A stretch of DNA of 64,000 bases, taken from positions 62,001 to 126,000 of the forward strand of contig NZ_RBWV01000017.1 in NCBI RefSeq assembly GCF_003634695.1, in the 5' to 3' direction. The position numbers and the translations under genes were made by a program. This DNA is from Motilibacter peucedani (GTDB taxonomy: Bacteria; Actinomycetota; Actinomycetes; Motilibacterales; Motilibacteraceae). This document shows, one piece after another, positions 19,259 through 27,375 of this stretch; the stretch's first letter is position 1; each line of letters begins with the position of its first letter. The notes beneath the pieces were generated by a model. The model saw only the letters and a program-made list of their open reading frames with translations, was not told the origin of the DNA and did no database searches.

Positions 19259-20112
19259 GTCGCGTCGATCCAGCCGGCCGCGACCGACACCAGCACGACC
19301 ACGCCGACGACCACCCGGTAGGGCACGAACTTCGCGATGCTGTTGGAGGCCACGAAGCGCAGCAGCCAGGCGACCGCGGCGTAGCCGACGGCGAAGGACA
19401 CCACCGTCCCGATGAGCAGGTTGCCGGCGCCGATCTGCGTAGCGTCGGCGGCGGGGTGGAGCGCCTTGGGCAGCTCGAGCACGCCCGCGGCGAGCAGGAT
19501 CGGGATGGCCAGGAAGAACGAGAGCCGGGTCGCGGCGACGCGGTCGACGCCCAGCCACAGCGCCGTCGAGATCGTCGCGCCCGAGCGGGAGACGCCGGGG
19601 AAGAGCACCGCCAGCACCTGGGAGAGGCCGACGACCACGCCGTCGCGCAGGGTCAGCTGCGCCTCGCCGCGCTCCTGGCGCCCGTGCTTCTCGGCCCACC
19701 ACATCGCACCGGACCAGATGACCAGCGAGGCGCCGACGATGTAGAGGCTGCGCAGCGGGCCCTCGACCAGCTTCTGCGCGGCCAGGCCGATGATGCCGGC
19801 CGGGATGGTGCCCGCCACGACGTACATCGCCAGCCGGAAGTCGAGCGAGCGCCGCTCCTCGGGGTCGCGGATCCCGCGCACGACGGCCGTGACCATGCGA
19901 ATGATCTCGGCGCGGAAGAACAGGATGACGGCGAGGATGGCGCCGACCTGGATGACGGCGGTGAACGCGGTCACGCCGTCGTCGTCGACCTTCAGCCCGA
20001 GCAGGCTCTCGACGATGGTGAGGTGGCCGGTCGAGGACACGGGCAGGAACTCGGTGAGCCCCTCGACCACCCCCAGCACGGCGGCCTGCAGGGCGTTCAT
20101 CGAGTCGGTCAT
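19255..20112 (-). CDS. uppP: Undecaprenyl-diphosphatase (BacA/UppP type)
   Basis: A 285-residue membrane enzyme that removes the beta phosphate of undecaprenyl diphosphate so the lipid carrier can be reused in cell-wall synthesis. Family motifs are present: VEGLTEFLPVSSTGHL near the start (catalytic Glu and SSTGH) and FPGVSRSGATI in the second half (Arg-Ser-Gly). About eight membrane helices, with the usual inverted topology repeat. ATG 20112 is preferred over ATG 20160 because AGGAG lies 6 bases before it. First gene of the uppP, phosphatase, DUF3090, SCO1664 run. Confidence 0.95.
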   Translation of the reverse strand: MTDSMNALQAAVLGVVEGLTEFLPVSSTGHLTIVESLLGLKVDDDGVTAFTAVIQVGAILAVILFFRAEIIRMVTAVVRGIRDPEERRSLDFRLAMYVVAGTIPAGIIGLAAQKLVEGPLRSLYIVGASLVIWSGAMWWAEKHGRQERGEAQLTLRDGVVVGLSQVLAVLFPGVSRSGATISTALWLGVDRVAATRLSFFLAIPILLAAGVLELPKALHPAADATQIGAGNLLIGTVVSFAVGYAAVAWLLRFVASNSIAKFVPYRVVVGVVVLVSVAAGWIDAT

Positions 20113-20273
20113 GCGGTCTCCTGGCGAAGGGGTCACGGACGGGTCGGCGGGCGGGCGCACTGCCCGACCGTCATTGACCCGGCACCGCCTCGACCGGGGC
20201 GAAGACTACCGGGCCGGACCTGACATCGACCTGAACCGCGCGCGCCGCGTCAGGCAGGTCCCCCGCCCGCCGC

Positions 20274-20279
20274 TAGGCT
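20274..20279 (+). promoter_or_regulatory. -10 box TAGGCT for the aldo/keto reductase operon
   Basis: TAGGCT ends 8 bases before GTG 20288; no ribosome-binding site between. The remaining ~160-base gap to uppP holds only short imperfect repeats. Confidence 0.5.
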
Positions 20280-20287
20280 CGCGACCC

Positions 20288-21223
20288 GTGGAGATCCGGC
20301 AGGTGGGACGCAGCGGGCTGCGGGTCTCGAGGCTCGGCCTCGGCACCTCGACGTGGGGCCGCGAGGTCGACGAGCTCGACGCCTCCGACCTGCTGCGCGC
20401 CTTCCGCGACGGCGGCGGCACCCTGCTGCAGACCTCCCCCGACGACGGCGCCGGCGCGGCCGAGTCGGTCGTGGGTGCGCTGCTCGCCGGCGCGCACGCC
20501 GGCGCCGACCTGGTGCTCGCCTCCCGCTCGTCGGCCGCGGCCGGGCGCTCGCGCCGCGGCCTGCTCCGCGGGCTCGACGCCTCGCTCGCCCGGCTCGGCA
20601 CCGGCGCTGTCGACCTCTGGCTGCTGCACGGCTGGAGCGACGACGTGCCCGTCGACGAGGCGCTCTCGGCGGCCGACGCCGCTGTGAGCAGCGGGCGCGC
20701 CGCCTACGTCGGGCTCTCCGGCACCACCGGGTGGCAGGCCGCGCGGGCGGCCACGCTGCAGGAGGCGCTGCACCGCACACCGCTGGTGGCGGCCGAGGCG
20801 GAGTGGTCGCTGGTGGCCCGACGGGCCGAGCAGGAGCTGGTGCCGGCCAGCACGTCGCTCGGGCTCGGCGTCCTCGCCGGTGCTCCGCTGGGCCGCGGCG
20901 TGCTCACGGGCAAGTACCGCCACGGCATCCCGTCGGACTCGCGGGCCGCGTCGTCGGGCTCGGGCCCCGAGCTCGAGTCGCTGCTGCACGGCCGCGCGCG
21001 CTCGGTCACCGACGCGGTCGCGACCGCCGCCGACGGCCTCGGCACCACCCCGCTCGCGGTGTCGCTCGGCTGGCTGCTCGCCCGCCCGGGCCTCAGCGCC
21101 GGGGTCGTCGGCGCGCGCACACCGGCCCAGCTGCGTACCTCCCTGGCCGCCGAAGCGGCCCCCGAGCTGCCGCCCGCCATCGTCTCGGCGCTCGACGACG
21201 TGTCGGCCGCGCCGCGCGCGTGA
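20288..21223 (+). CDS. Aldo/keto reductase
   Basis: A 311-residue (beta/alpha)8 oxidoreductase of the AKR superfamily. It starts VEIRQVGRSGLRVSRLGLGTSTWG, has an LARLGTGAVDLWLLHGWSDDVP strand 4 region with the active-site His, and ends in a GVVGARTPAQLRTSLAA NADPH-binding region. The catalytic Tyr/Lys region is divergent, with SSAAAGRSRRG in place of the usual KTG segment, so activity is not certain. GTG 20288 sits behind a TAGGCT box. Its stop overlaps the next gene by 4 bases. It belongs to a syntenic actinobacterial block with the following genes. Confidence 0.88.
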   Translation: MEIRQVGRSGLRVSRLGLGTSTWGREVDELDASDLLRAFRDGGGTLLQTSPDDGAGAAESVVGALLAGAHAGADLVLASRSSAAAGRSRRGLLRGLDASLARLGTGAVDLWLLHGWSDDVPVDEALSAADAAVSSGRAAYVGLSGTTGWQAARAATLQEALHRTPLVAAEAEWSLVARRAEQELVPASTSLGLGVLAGAPLGRGVLTGKYRHGIPSDSRAASSGSGPELESLLHGRARSVTDAVATAADGLGTTPLAVSLGWLLARPGLSAGVVGARTPAQLRTSLAAEAAPELPPAIVSALDDVSAAPRA

Positions 21224-22320
21224 GCGAGGGGCTGCTGGGCGACGCGTGGTCCGCGGCGCTGCTGGCACCGGGGGGTACGCCGGGGCGCGCCGCCGCTGCG
21301 GGCCCGCCGCCGCCCGACGGCGTGCGGGCGGCCGCCCTCGCGTGCTGGCTGCTGTCGCGGGCTGCTCGCGACGGGTCGACCTGGCTGCCGGCCGAGGTGC
21401 TCGTCCGCGCGCTCGGGGCGCTGGAGGTCGGCGACCCGGCCGCCGGGCTGCGCGGGGCGCTCGACGCGGGCGCCGTCGCACTGCTCGACGACGGCGTGCT
21501 GGCGCTGCCCGGCCTGGCGCTGCTCGAGCAGGACGCCGCCGAGGAGGTCGAGCGGCTGCTGGTCACCGAGGGCAGCGTGCGCGTCGTGGTCGGGCCGCGC
21601 GGCGAGGCGCGCGACGCGGCCGTCGCCGCCCTGCCGGGCGAGCCCGACCTCGTGCTCGACGACGCCGAGCGGCTGGACCTCGCGTCGTTCGCCGAGCAGC
21701 TCGCCGAGGTGCCCGAGGGCGGCTCGGTCGTGGTGGCCGGCGACCCCGACCTGCCCGCCGCGACGCCGGGGGCGGTCCTGCGCGACCTGGCCGCGAGCGC
21801 GTCGCTGGAGGTGGTGCGGGTCGACGCGCCGCCGGCGGACGCCTCGGCGCTCGAGCAGCTGCGCGCGGCGGTGCGGGCCGGCGTCCTGCCGCCGCCGGAA
21901 GCGCTGGCCACCCCGGAGCGCAGCGTGGTCGTGGTGCCGGTCGACACCGACGAGCGGGCTGCGGCGCGCGCTGCCCAGCTGATGGAGGCCTCGATCCCCC
22001 GGGCGTTCGGCGTGGCGGCCGGCGAGGTGCTCGTGCTCTCGCCGCTGGTCCGCGGCGCGGCGGGCGTGCGGGCCCTGGGTGCCGCGACCCCCGCCCGGGT
22101 GGAGCCGGCGGCCGGCTGGGGCGAGGACGCCGAGGCCGTGGTGCTGGTGCTGCCGCCCTCGGCGGCCGGCGCCGTCCGCCGTGACCTGGTGCTCGGCGCC
22201 CTGCACCGCGCCCGCCGGCACGTCTCGCTGGTCACCGGGCTCGGTGCCGCGCTCCCCGCGGCGGTGGCGCTGCCGGCCCGGCCACGGCGTACGCGGCTGG
22301 GCCGTCTGCTCGAGGAGTGA
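21220..22320 (+). CDS. Degenerate RecD-like helicase-fold protein
   Basis: A 366-residue protein. Residues 1-115 form a helical region like the helix-hairpin-helix/winged part that precedes the motor in RecD2 proteins. Residues 120-366 resemble the RecD2 motor in outline: VRVVVGPRGEARDAAVAAL stands where Walker A (GxxGTGKT) should be and lacks the GKT. DLVLDDAERLD stands at Walker B without the DE pair. The C-terminal VLSPLVRGAAGVRAL matches the RecD2 'SPxxRGxxGV' segment. It is therefore unlikely to hydrolyse ATP in the normal way. It overlaps the reductase stop by 4 bases. Assignment rests on motif order and needs a profile search. Confidence 0.65.
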   Translation: MSEGLLGDAWSAALLAPGGTPGRAAAAGPPPPDGVRAAALACWLLSRAARDGSTWLPAEVLVRALGALEVGDPAAGLRGALDAGAVALLDDGVLALPGLALLEQDAAEEVERLLVTEGSVRVVVGPRGEARDAAVAALPGEPDLVLDDAERLDLASFAEQLAEVPEGGSVVVAGDPDLPAATPGAVLRDLAASASLEVVRVDAPPADASALEQLRAAVRAGVLPPPEALATPERSVVVVPVDTDERAAARAAQLMEASIPRAFGVAAGEVLVLSPLVRGAAGVRALGAATPARVEPAAGWGEDAEAVVLVLPPSAAGAVRRDLVLGALHRARRHVSLVTGLGAALPAAVALPARPRRTRLGRLLEE

Positions 22321-22321
22321 G

Positions 22322-22684
22322 CTAGCGGCGCCCGTCGCCCAGGTCGCTGACCTCGACGTCCTCGTCGCCCTCGTCGTCGTCCTCGTCCAGCTCGTCGTCG
22401 AGCTCGTCCTCGTCGTCGTCCTCGTCGTCGTCGAACTCGTCGTCCTCGACGACCTCGAACGGGACGACCTCGTCGTAGACGTCGTAGAGCGTGTCCTCGT
22501 AGTCGAGGAAGGCGGTGCGCAGCTCGCCGAAGGCCTCGGCGACGCGGGGGTCGGCCTCGCCCGAGCGGGTCTCGACCGTGCGCAGGTGCCGGTCGAAGGC
22601 GGTCACGAAGGCCCGGGCAGCGGTGCGGACGTCCTCCTCGGTGGGGTCGGGGAGGTGCGAGCCAGGGGCGTCGGGTGCGGGCAC
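22322..22684 (-). CDS. Hypothetical protein with extremely acidic C-terminus
   Basis: A 120-residue soluble protein. Residues 15-75 form a predicted helical domain (TAARAFVTAFDRHLRTVETRSGEADPRV). From about residue 80 nearly every residue is Asp or Glu, encoded by GTC/CTC-repeat DNA on the plus strand (22330-22450). It ends 1 base from the convergent RecD-like gene. Similar short acidic proteins occur at this place in other actinomycetes with no assigned function. The acidic tail could bind a basic partner such as a DNA-binding protein (inference). Confidence 0.7.
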   Translation of the reverse strand: MPAPDAPGSHLPDPTEEDVRTAARAFVTAFDRHLRTVETRSGEADPRVAEAFGELRTAFLDYEDTLYDVYDEVVPFEVVEDDEFDDDEDDDEDELDDELDEDDDEGDEDVEVSDLGDGRR

Positions 22685-22722
22685 AGCCGGAACGCTACCG
22701 CTCCGGGGCCCTGCGCCGCCCC

Positions 22723-22728
22723 TACAGT
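22723..22728 (+). promoter_or_regulatory. -10 box TACAGT for the DUF5703 gene
   Basis: TACAGT ends 6 bases before GTG 22735. The same hexamer stands before the MarR gene at 4480. Confidence 0.5.
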
Positions 22729-22734
22729 GGTCGG

Positions 22735-22920
22735 GTGCGTGAGTGGGAGACCCGGACCTTGTCGATGCCGCGGGGCACGACCCGCGGTGACGCGCGCCGC
22801 TTCCTGACCGAGCAGGCGGAGTACGGCCACTGGGAGCTGGCGCGGCTGCGGCTCTACCCCGACGGCCGCCGCTGGGTCGAGCTGCGCCGTCGGGTCATCC
22901 GCGTCACCCGCACCGCCTGA
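22735..22920 (+). CDS. DUF5703-family small protein
   Basis: A 61-residue basic protein of the actinobacterial DUF5703 family, recognised by REWETRTLSMPRGTTRGDARRFLTEQAEYGHWELARLRLYPDGRR. One or two beta strands and a helix; no membrane segment. Function unknown. GTG 22735 is chosen from the -10 box directly before it and the family start. It lies between the acidic protein and the ANTAR regulator, the usual place for this gene. Confidence 0.88.
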   Translation: MREWETRTLSMPRGTTRGDARRFLTEQAEYGHWELARLRLYPDGRRWVELRRRVIRVTRTA

Positions 22921-23003
22921 CGCAACCCCCAGGACCGCGATGAGGGAGGCGGGGGGTCGGGGCAGGGGGCGTCGCGGACGGCGCTGCGGGGAACATCCAG
23001 GGG

Positions 23004-23726
23004 ATGAGCGAGCCGATGGCGGTGCCCTCCGAGCTGGTCGCCGTCTTCGCGCGCATGAACGGGCTGCTCATCAGCTCCGAGACCGTCGACACCGCGCTGC
23101 GGCTGGTGACGGTGCTGGCCCTCGAGGCGGTGCCGGGCGCGTCGGGCGTCGGCATCACGCTCGTCGACCGCGACGGCACCCGCCAGACCGCGGCGGCGAC
23201 CGGCCCCGACGTCGAGCGGGCTGACGAGCTGCAGTACGACCTGGACGAGGGCCCCTGCCTGGCCGCCTACCGCAGCCGCACGATGGTGCGCGTCGACGAC
23301 ACGGCGACCGACCGACGTTGGCCGCGCTGGGCGGCCCGCGCGCAGGACATCGGTTTCGGGTCGGCGCTCAGCACCCCGCTCGTCGCCGGCGACGTGGTGG
23401 TCGGCGTGATCAAGGTCTACGCGGCGGAGCCCGGCGCGCTCGGCGACCGCGCCGCGTACCTGCTCGGGCTCTTCAGCGTGCAGGCGGCGCTGCTGCTCGC
23501 CAACGTGCAGGCCTACGACGCGTCGGAGCGGCTGTCCGAGGGCTTGAAGGACGCGCTGCGCGCCCGCGAGCTCGGCGCGCTCGCCCGGGGCATCCTCATG
23601 TCCTCGAGAGGGCTCGACGAGGCGGGGGCCTTCGCCGAGCTGGTGTCGATGGCCAACCAGGAGCACCGCCCCGTCGAGAGCGTGGCCCGCGCTCTGGTCG
23701 AGTCGACCGCCCGGCGCGAGCGGTGA
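23004..23726 (+). CDS. GAF-ANTAR RNA-binding regulator
   Basis: A 240-residue cytosolic regulator. Residues 15-165 form a GAF sensor domain (VGITLVDRDGTRQTAAATG, DEGPCLAAYRS, STPLVAGDVVVGVIKVYA). Residues 175-236 are an ANTAR domain (LGALARGILMSSRGLDEAGAFAELVSMANQEHRPVESVARALV). ANTAR proteins bind paired hexaloop hairpins in nascent RNA and prevent termination. No response-regulator receiver is present, so the ligand of the GAF domain is the likely switch. ATG 23004. It overlaps the next gene by 4 bases. RNA targets are not obvious in this window. Confidence 0.92.
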   Translation: MSEPMAVPSELVAVFARMNGLLISSETVDTALRLVTVLALEAVPGASGVGITLVDRDGTRQTAAATGPDVERADELQYDLDEGPCLAAYRSRTMVRVDDTATDRRWPRWAARAQDIGFGSALSTPLVAGDVVVGVIKVYAAEPGALGDRAAYLLGLFSVQAALLLANVQAYDASERLSEGLKDALRARELGALARGILMSSRGLDEAGAFAELVSMANQEHRPVESVARALVESTARRER

Positions 23727-23983
23727 GCGAGCCCGAGGACCGCGCGGAGCTGCAGCGCCGCGCGCTCGCCGCCGCGCTCGCCCGCAAGGCGGTGACGCTC
23801 TCGTCGGTGTGGCTGCGCTACTTCTCGCTGGGCGGCGAGGCCGACGAGCTCGAGGTCGAGGGATGGCTCCAGGGGTTGGTCCAGCTCCCGGCCATGCAGC
23901 GCGACATGCTCGCGCAGGCCGTCAACGAGCGCCTCGACGAGCTGGCCGAGGCGCTGCGGGTGCCCTCGTCCCGCGAGCCCTAG
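23723..23983 (+). CDS. Small helical protein coupled to the ANTAR regulator
   Basis: An 86-residue soluble protein, mostly helical: alanine-rich N-terminus, WLRYFSLGGEADELEVEGWLQGLVQLPAMQRDMLAQAVNERLDEL. The GTG start overlaps the ANTAR gene stop (GTGA), so expression is coupled. I do not know the family function. Genes of this size and pattern follow GAF-ANTAR genes in other actinomycetes, so a partner or modulator of the regulator is a reasonable guess, no more. Confidence 0.75.
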   Translation: MSEPEDRAELQRRALAAALARKAVTLSSVWLRYFSLGGEADELEVEGWLQGLVQLPAMQRDMLAQAVNERLDELAEALRVPSSREP

Positions 23984-24023
23984 CGGCGGCTCGCGACGGC
24001 CGTCGAGACGGACGGCCGTCCCC

Positions 24024-25355
24024 TCAGAGGCTGTCGAGCAGGCGGTCGAGCACGCGTACGCCGAACTGCAGGCCGTCGACCGGCACCCGCTCGTCGACGC
24101 CGTGGAACATGCCGCTGAAGTCGAGGTCGGCGGGCATCCGCAGCGGGGCGAAGCCGTAGCCGGTGATGCCCAGCGGCGTGAAGGACTTGGTGTCGGTGCC
24201 GCCGGAGAGGCAGTAGGGGACGACGCGGGCGCCGGGGTCCTCGGCGAGCAGCGCGGCCTCCATCTTCTCCCAGAGCGCGCCGCCGGGGTCGACCTCGACG
24301 GCGATGTCGTGGGCGACGAACTCGCGCGTGACGTTCGGGCCGAGCAGCTCGTCGACGGTGGCGAAGAACTCGTCCTCGTAGCCGGGGAGGAAGCGGCCGT
24401 CGACCTGCGCGAAGGCCTCCTGCGGGATGACGTTGGCCTTGTAGCCGGCCTGGAGCACGGTCGGGTTGGTGGTGTTGCGCAGCGTCGCGCCGACGATGCG
24501 CGCGAGCGCGCCGAGCTCGGTGAGCAGTGCGCTCGGGTCGTCGGGGTCGAAGGCGACGCCGGTCTCCTCGCTGACGGCCTCGAGGAACAGCCGCACGGTC
24601 TTGGTCATGCGCAGCGGCCACTGGTACTGGCCCAGGCGGGTCACCGCGGCGCACAGCTCGGTGACGGCGTTGTCGGTGGCGACCATGGAGCCGTGGCCCG
24701 CCCGCCCGGCCGCGCGCAGGCGCATCCAGGCCAGGCCCTTCTCGGCGGTCTCGATCGCGTAGAACCGCTTGCCGCCGGCGTGGACGGAGAAGCCGCCGAC
24801 CTCGCTGATCGCCTCGGTGCAGCCCTCCAGCAGGTCGGCGTGGTGGTCGGCGACGAAGTGGGCGCCCTTGTGGCCGCTGGCCTCCTCGTCGGCGAGGAAC
24901 GCGACGACGACCGGCCGCGCGGGCCGGCGGCCCTCGCGCAGCCGGGCGCGCAGCACGGCCAGGATCATCGCGTCCATGTCCTTCATGTCGACGGCGCCAC
25001 GGCCCCAGACGCAGCCGTCCTGCACCTCCCCGGAGAACGGGTCGACCTGCCAGTCCTCCGCGCGCGCCGGCACCACGTCGAGGTGGCCGTGCAGCAGCAG
25101 GGCGTCGGTGCGACTCGGGTCGGAGCCCTCGATGCGCGCGACGACGCTGGCGCGGCCGGGCTCGCTCTCCACCATCACCGGGTCGAGCCCCACCTCGGCG
25201 AGCAGCTCGGCGACCCGCTCGGCGGCCACCCGCTCCCCCGGCCCCGAACCGTCGCCGTAGTTGGAGGTGTCGATGCGGATGAGCTCCGAGCACAGCTCGA
25301 CGACCTCGTCCTCGGGGTCGACTCGGGTGCTCGACGGGCTCGCCTCGGTGCTCAT
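24024..25355 (-). CDS. M20-family metallopeptidase/deacylase
   Basis: A 443-residue M20 di-zinc hydrolase (ArgE/DapE/carboxypeptidase-like). Metal and catalytic motifs: LLLHGHLDVVPA (His ligand and catalytic Asp), GRGAVDMKDMD (bridging Asp), LADEEASGHKGA (general base Glu and ligand), FVAHDIAVEV and near the end SGGTDTKSFTPLGI (His of the family usually here is replaced by the Asp-Thr context). A dimerisation lid domain lies between residues ~185 and 310. ATG 25355 is preferred; ATG 25364, three codons upstream, is the alternative. Acts in the cytosol on an N-acyl amino acid or dipeptide; substrate not determined. Confidence 0.9.
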   Translation of the reverse strand: MSTEASPSSTRVDPEDEVVELCSELIRIDTSNYGDGSGPGERVAAERVAELLAEVGLDPVMVESEPGRASVVARIEGSDPSRTDALLLHGHLDVVPARAEDWQVDPFSGEVQDGCVWGRGAVDMKDMDAMILAVLRARLREGRRPARPVVVAFLADEEASGHKGAHFVADHHADLLEGCTEAISEVGGFSVHAGGKRFYAIETAEKGLAWMRLRAAGRAGHGSMVATDNAVTELCAAVTRLGQYQWPLRMTKTVRLFLEAVSEETGVAFDPDDPSALLTELGALARIVGATLRNTTNPTVLQAGYKANVIPQEAFAQVDGRFLPGYEDEFFATVDELLGPNVTREFVAHDIAVEVDPGGALWEKMEAALLAEDPGARVVPYCLSGGTDTKSFTPLGITGYGFAPLRMPADLDFSGMFHGVDERVPVDGLQFGVRVLDRLLDSL

Positions 25356-25444
25356 GGGCGCCATCCTGCCAGGGCGGGTGCCGAGCCCTGCTATCGTCTA
25401 CGTCTGCCGCAAGGCCGTCACTCCGGTGCCGGGTCGAGCGGCAT

Positions 25445-25529
25445 GTCCGGGTGGCGGAATGGCAGACGCGCTAGCTTGAGGTGCTAGTGCCCTTTATCGG
25501 GCGTGGGGGTTCAAGTCCCCCCTCGGACA
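25445..25529 (+). tRNA. tRNA-Leu (anticodon GAG)
   Basis: 85-nt class-II tRNA. Acceptor stem GTCCGGG/CTCGGAC, D-arm with GGAATGGCAGACGC, anticodon stem CTAGC/GCTAG around loop TTGAGGT (anticodon GAG), long variable arm TGCCCTTTATCGGGCGT and T-arm GGGGG-TTCAAGT-CCCCC, discriminator A. CCA is not encoded. It reads CTC/CTT leucine codons. Confidence 0.97.
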
Positions 25530-25564
25530 CACCTCGTGCACCACAGCTCCTCGCAGGATCCCCC

Positions 25565-25596
25565 AGGCCCTGCGCGACTCCCGTCGCGCGGGGCCT
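25565..25596. terminator. Stem-loop after tRNA-Leu, between convergent genes
   Basis: AGGCCCTGCGCGA (25565-25577) and TCGCGCGGGGCCT (25584-25596) pair over 13 positions with one T/G wobble and a 6-base loop. It lies between the tRNA and the convergent MFS gene stop at 25615, so it can serve both. Confidence 0.7.
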
Positions 25597-25614
25597 CGTG
25601 CGTCGCAGGCCCTG

Positions 25615-27375
25615 CTACGCCCGCTCGTCGCCCTGCCGGGCCGCGGGCGCGGCCCGGTCGAGCCGGGCGTCCACGACGGCGTCCCAGGTGGCCAGCACTG
25701 CGGGAGAGGCCATCGCCGCCAGGAAGTCCTCGCGCTCCAGCGCCTGCAGCACCACGTCGCTGCGAGCGACGACGCTCGCCGTGCGCGGCACGTCGCGGAG
25801 CAGCGCGATCTCCCCGAACGCGTCGCCGGGTCCCAGGCGCCCGACCTCCGCACCGTCGACCAGCACCGACAGGGTGCCGGCCTCGACGACCCAGTAGGAG
25901 CTGCCGGCCTCGCCCTGGCGGACCACGACCTCGCCCTCTCCGGCGTCCTGGCGTCGCAGCCGCAGCGCGAGCCGTTCCAGCTCGGGTCCCGGCAGGAGCT
26001 CGAACGCCGGGAGCGCGCGCAGCAGCGCCACCCCACCGGCCGGGCCGCCCAGCGTGCGGTCGAGGCGGTGCAGGCCGGGCAGGACGACCAGGACGAGCAG
26101 GCACACCGGCAGTGCCAGCGCGACCAGGGCCCACCGCGTGCCTGCGGCGTCGGCGACGGGAGCCGCCACGGCGGCACCGGCGCACGATGCGAGCACCGAC
26201 AGGGTCTGACGCAGCGCGAAGGCGTTGCCCAGCAAGGGGTCGGGCACACCGCGCTGCAGCAGCGTGATGCTCGCGACGTCGAAGACCGCGTTGCCGGCGC
26301 CGACCGCGGCGAGCAGGACCAGCGCGGCCGGCAGGTCCGGCGCGCCGCTGACCAGGACGAGGGGCACGGCCCACAGCGACAGGCCCGCCGCCACGAGCAT
26401 GCCGAGCCGTGACGACCCGGCCAGCGCGAACATGCAGAGCGAGGCGAGCAGCCCGCCGACCCCGAACGCCGAGGTCAGCAGTCCCACAGCGGCGTCGCCC
26501 CCGCCGAGGGTGTCCGACACCGGCGCGTAGAGTACCCGCAGCGCGCCGGACAGCGCAGCCTGCGGCAGGAGCAGCCCGAGCACCAGACGGGGAACCGGGA
26601 GCCGGAGCAGGAGGAGCAGCGACGGGCGGGGACCGTCGCGGGACCCCTCGAACGGCGGGAGGGGGTCTGCGGGACGGCCGGCGGACAGCCGGAGCACCAG
26701 CATCCGGCCCGAGCCGAGCAGGAGCAGGCCAGCTGCGGCGACGAAGGCGGCGACCGGGCCGGCGAGCGCGATGCAGGCGGCCGCGACCACCGGTCCGAGC
26801 AGCACGCCCAGCCCGTCGACCGCCGTGCACATCACGTTGGCAGCGGTGAGCTGCCGCAGCCCGCGGGTGACGCGGGGAAGGACCGCCAGCTGGGCCGTCC
26901 GGAAGCTGCGGGCCGCCACGGTCATGACGAGCCCGCAGCCCACGAGCGCCGGGAGCGAACCGACGGACGCCGCACTCGCGCCGGCGGCGAGCGCACCCGC
27001 CGCCGCGGCCACCGCCATGAGCGAGTAGGGCGTGGCCCGCCGCATCCACAGGGCGATCAGCGGCCCGGTCACGACGCTGGGCAGGGCGCGCAGCACCACG
27101 GCGAGGGCGACACCGCCTGCGCCGGCCTGCCGGTACGCCGCGACCGTCAGCGCGACGGTCGCGAGGGACACCGACGCGGTGACCGCCGCCCAGGCGAGCT
27201 GGATCGCGGCGAGCTCGGGCGCCGCCGCCGTCGTGCGCACCGCCGCCCAGCAGGCGGTTCCGGCCGTCCGCGCGGCGGTCCGGGCCCCGCTGCGGCTCTC
27301 CGGCACCGCTCCGCCCCGGCGCTCCGTCATAGCGGGCGACGATAGGGGCTCCTGTGCCGAGCCGGTGCTTGCCAT
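25615..27375 (-). CDS. MFS transporter with C-terminal cyclic-nucleotide-binding domain
   Basis: A 586-residue protein. About residues 40-430 are an MFS transporter of the MFS_3/enterobactin-exporter type with twelve or so membrane helices. Residues ~445-560 are a cNMP-binding (CAP_ED) domain whose phosphate-binding cassette FGEIALLRDVPRTASV keeps the Gly-Glu and Arg needed for cAMP/cGMP binding. Transport gated by a cyclic nucleotide is therefore plausible. ATG 27375 is preferred because a TACAAC box on the minus strand ends 7 bases before it; ATG 27330 is an alternative. Divergent from a DHA2 exporter across a shared inverted repeat. Confidence 0.88.
   Translation of the reverse strand: MASTGSAQEPLSSPAMTERRGGAVPESRSGARTAARTAGTACWAAVRTTAAAPELAAIQLAWAAVTASVSLATVALTVAAYRQAGAGGVALAVVLRALPSVVTGPLIALWMRRATPYSLMAVAAAAGALAAGASAASVGSLPALVGCGLVMTVAARSFRTAQLAVLPRVTRGLRQLTAANVMCTAVDGLGVLLGPVVAAACIALAGPVAAFVAAAGLLLLGSGRMLVLRLSAGRPADPLPPFEGSRDGPRPSLLLLLRLPVPRLVLGLLLPQAALSGALRVLYAPVSDTLGGGDAAVGLLTSAFGVGGLLASLCMFALAGSSRLGMLVAAGLSLWAVPLVLVSGAPDLPAALVLLAAVGAGNAVFDVASITLLQRGVPDPLLGNAFALRQTLSVLASCAGAAVAAPVADAAGTRWALVALALPVCLLVLVVLPGLHRLDRTLGGPAGGVALLRALPAFELLPGPELERLALRLRRQDAGEGEVVVRQGEAGSSYWVVEAGTLSVLVDGAEVGRLGPGDAFGEIALLRDVPRTASVVARSDVVLQALEREDFLAAMASPAVLATWDAVVDARLDRAAPAARQGDERA

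Noticed and set aside
22330-22450. GTC-rich tandem repeat
   Set aside because: Explained as codons for the acidic tail of the 22322-22684 protein; no fixed repeat unit.
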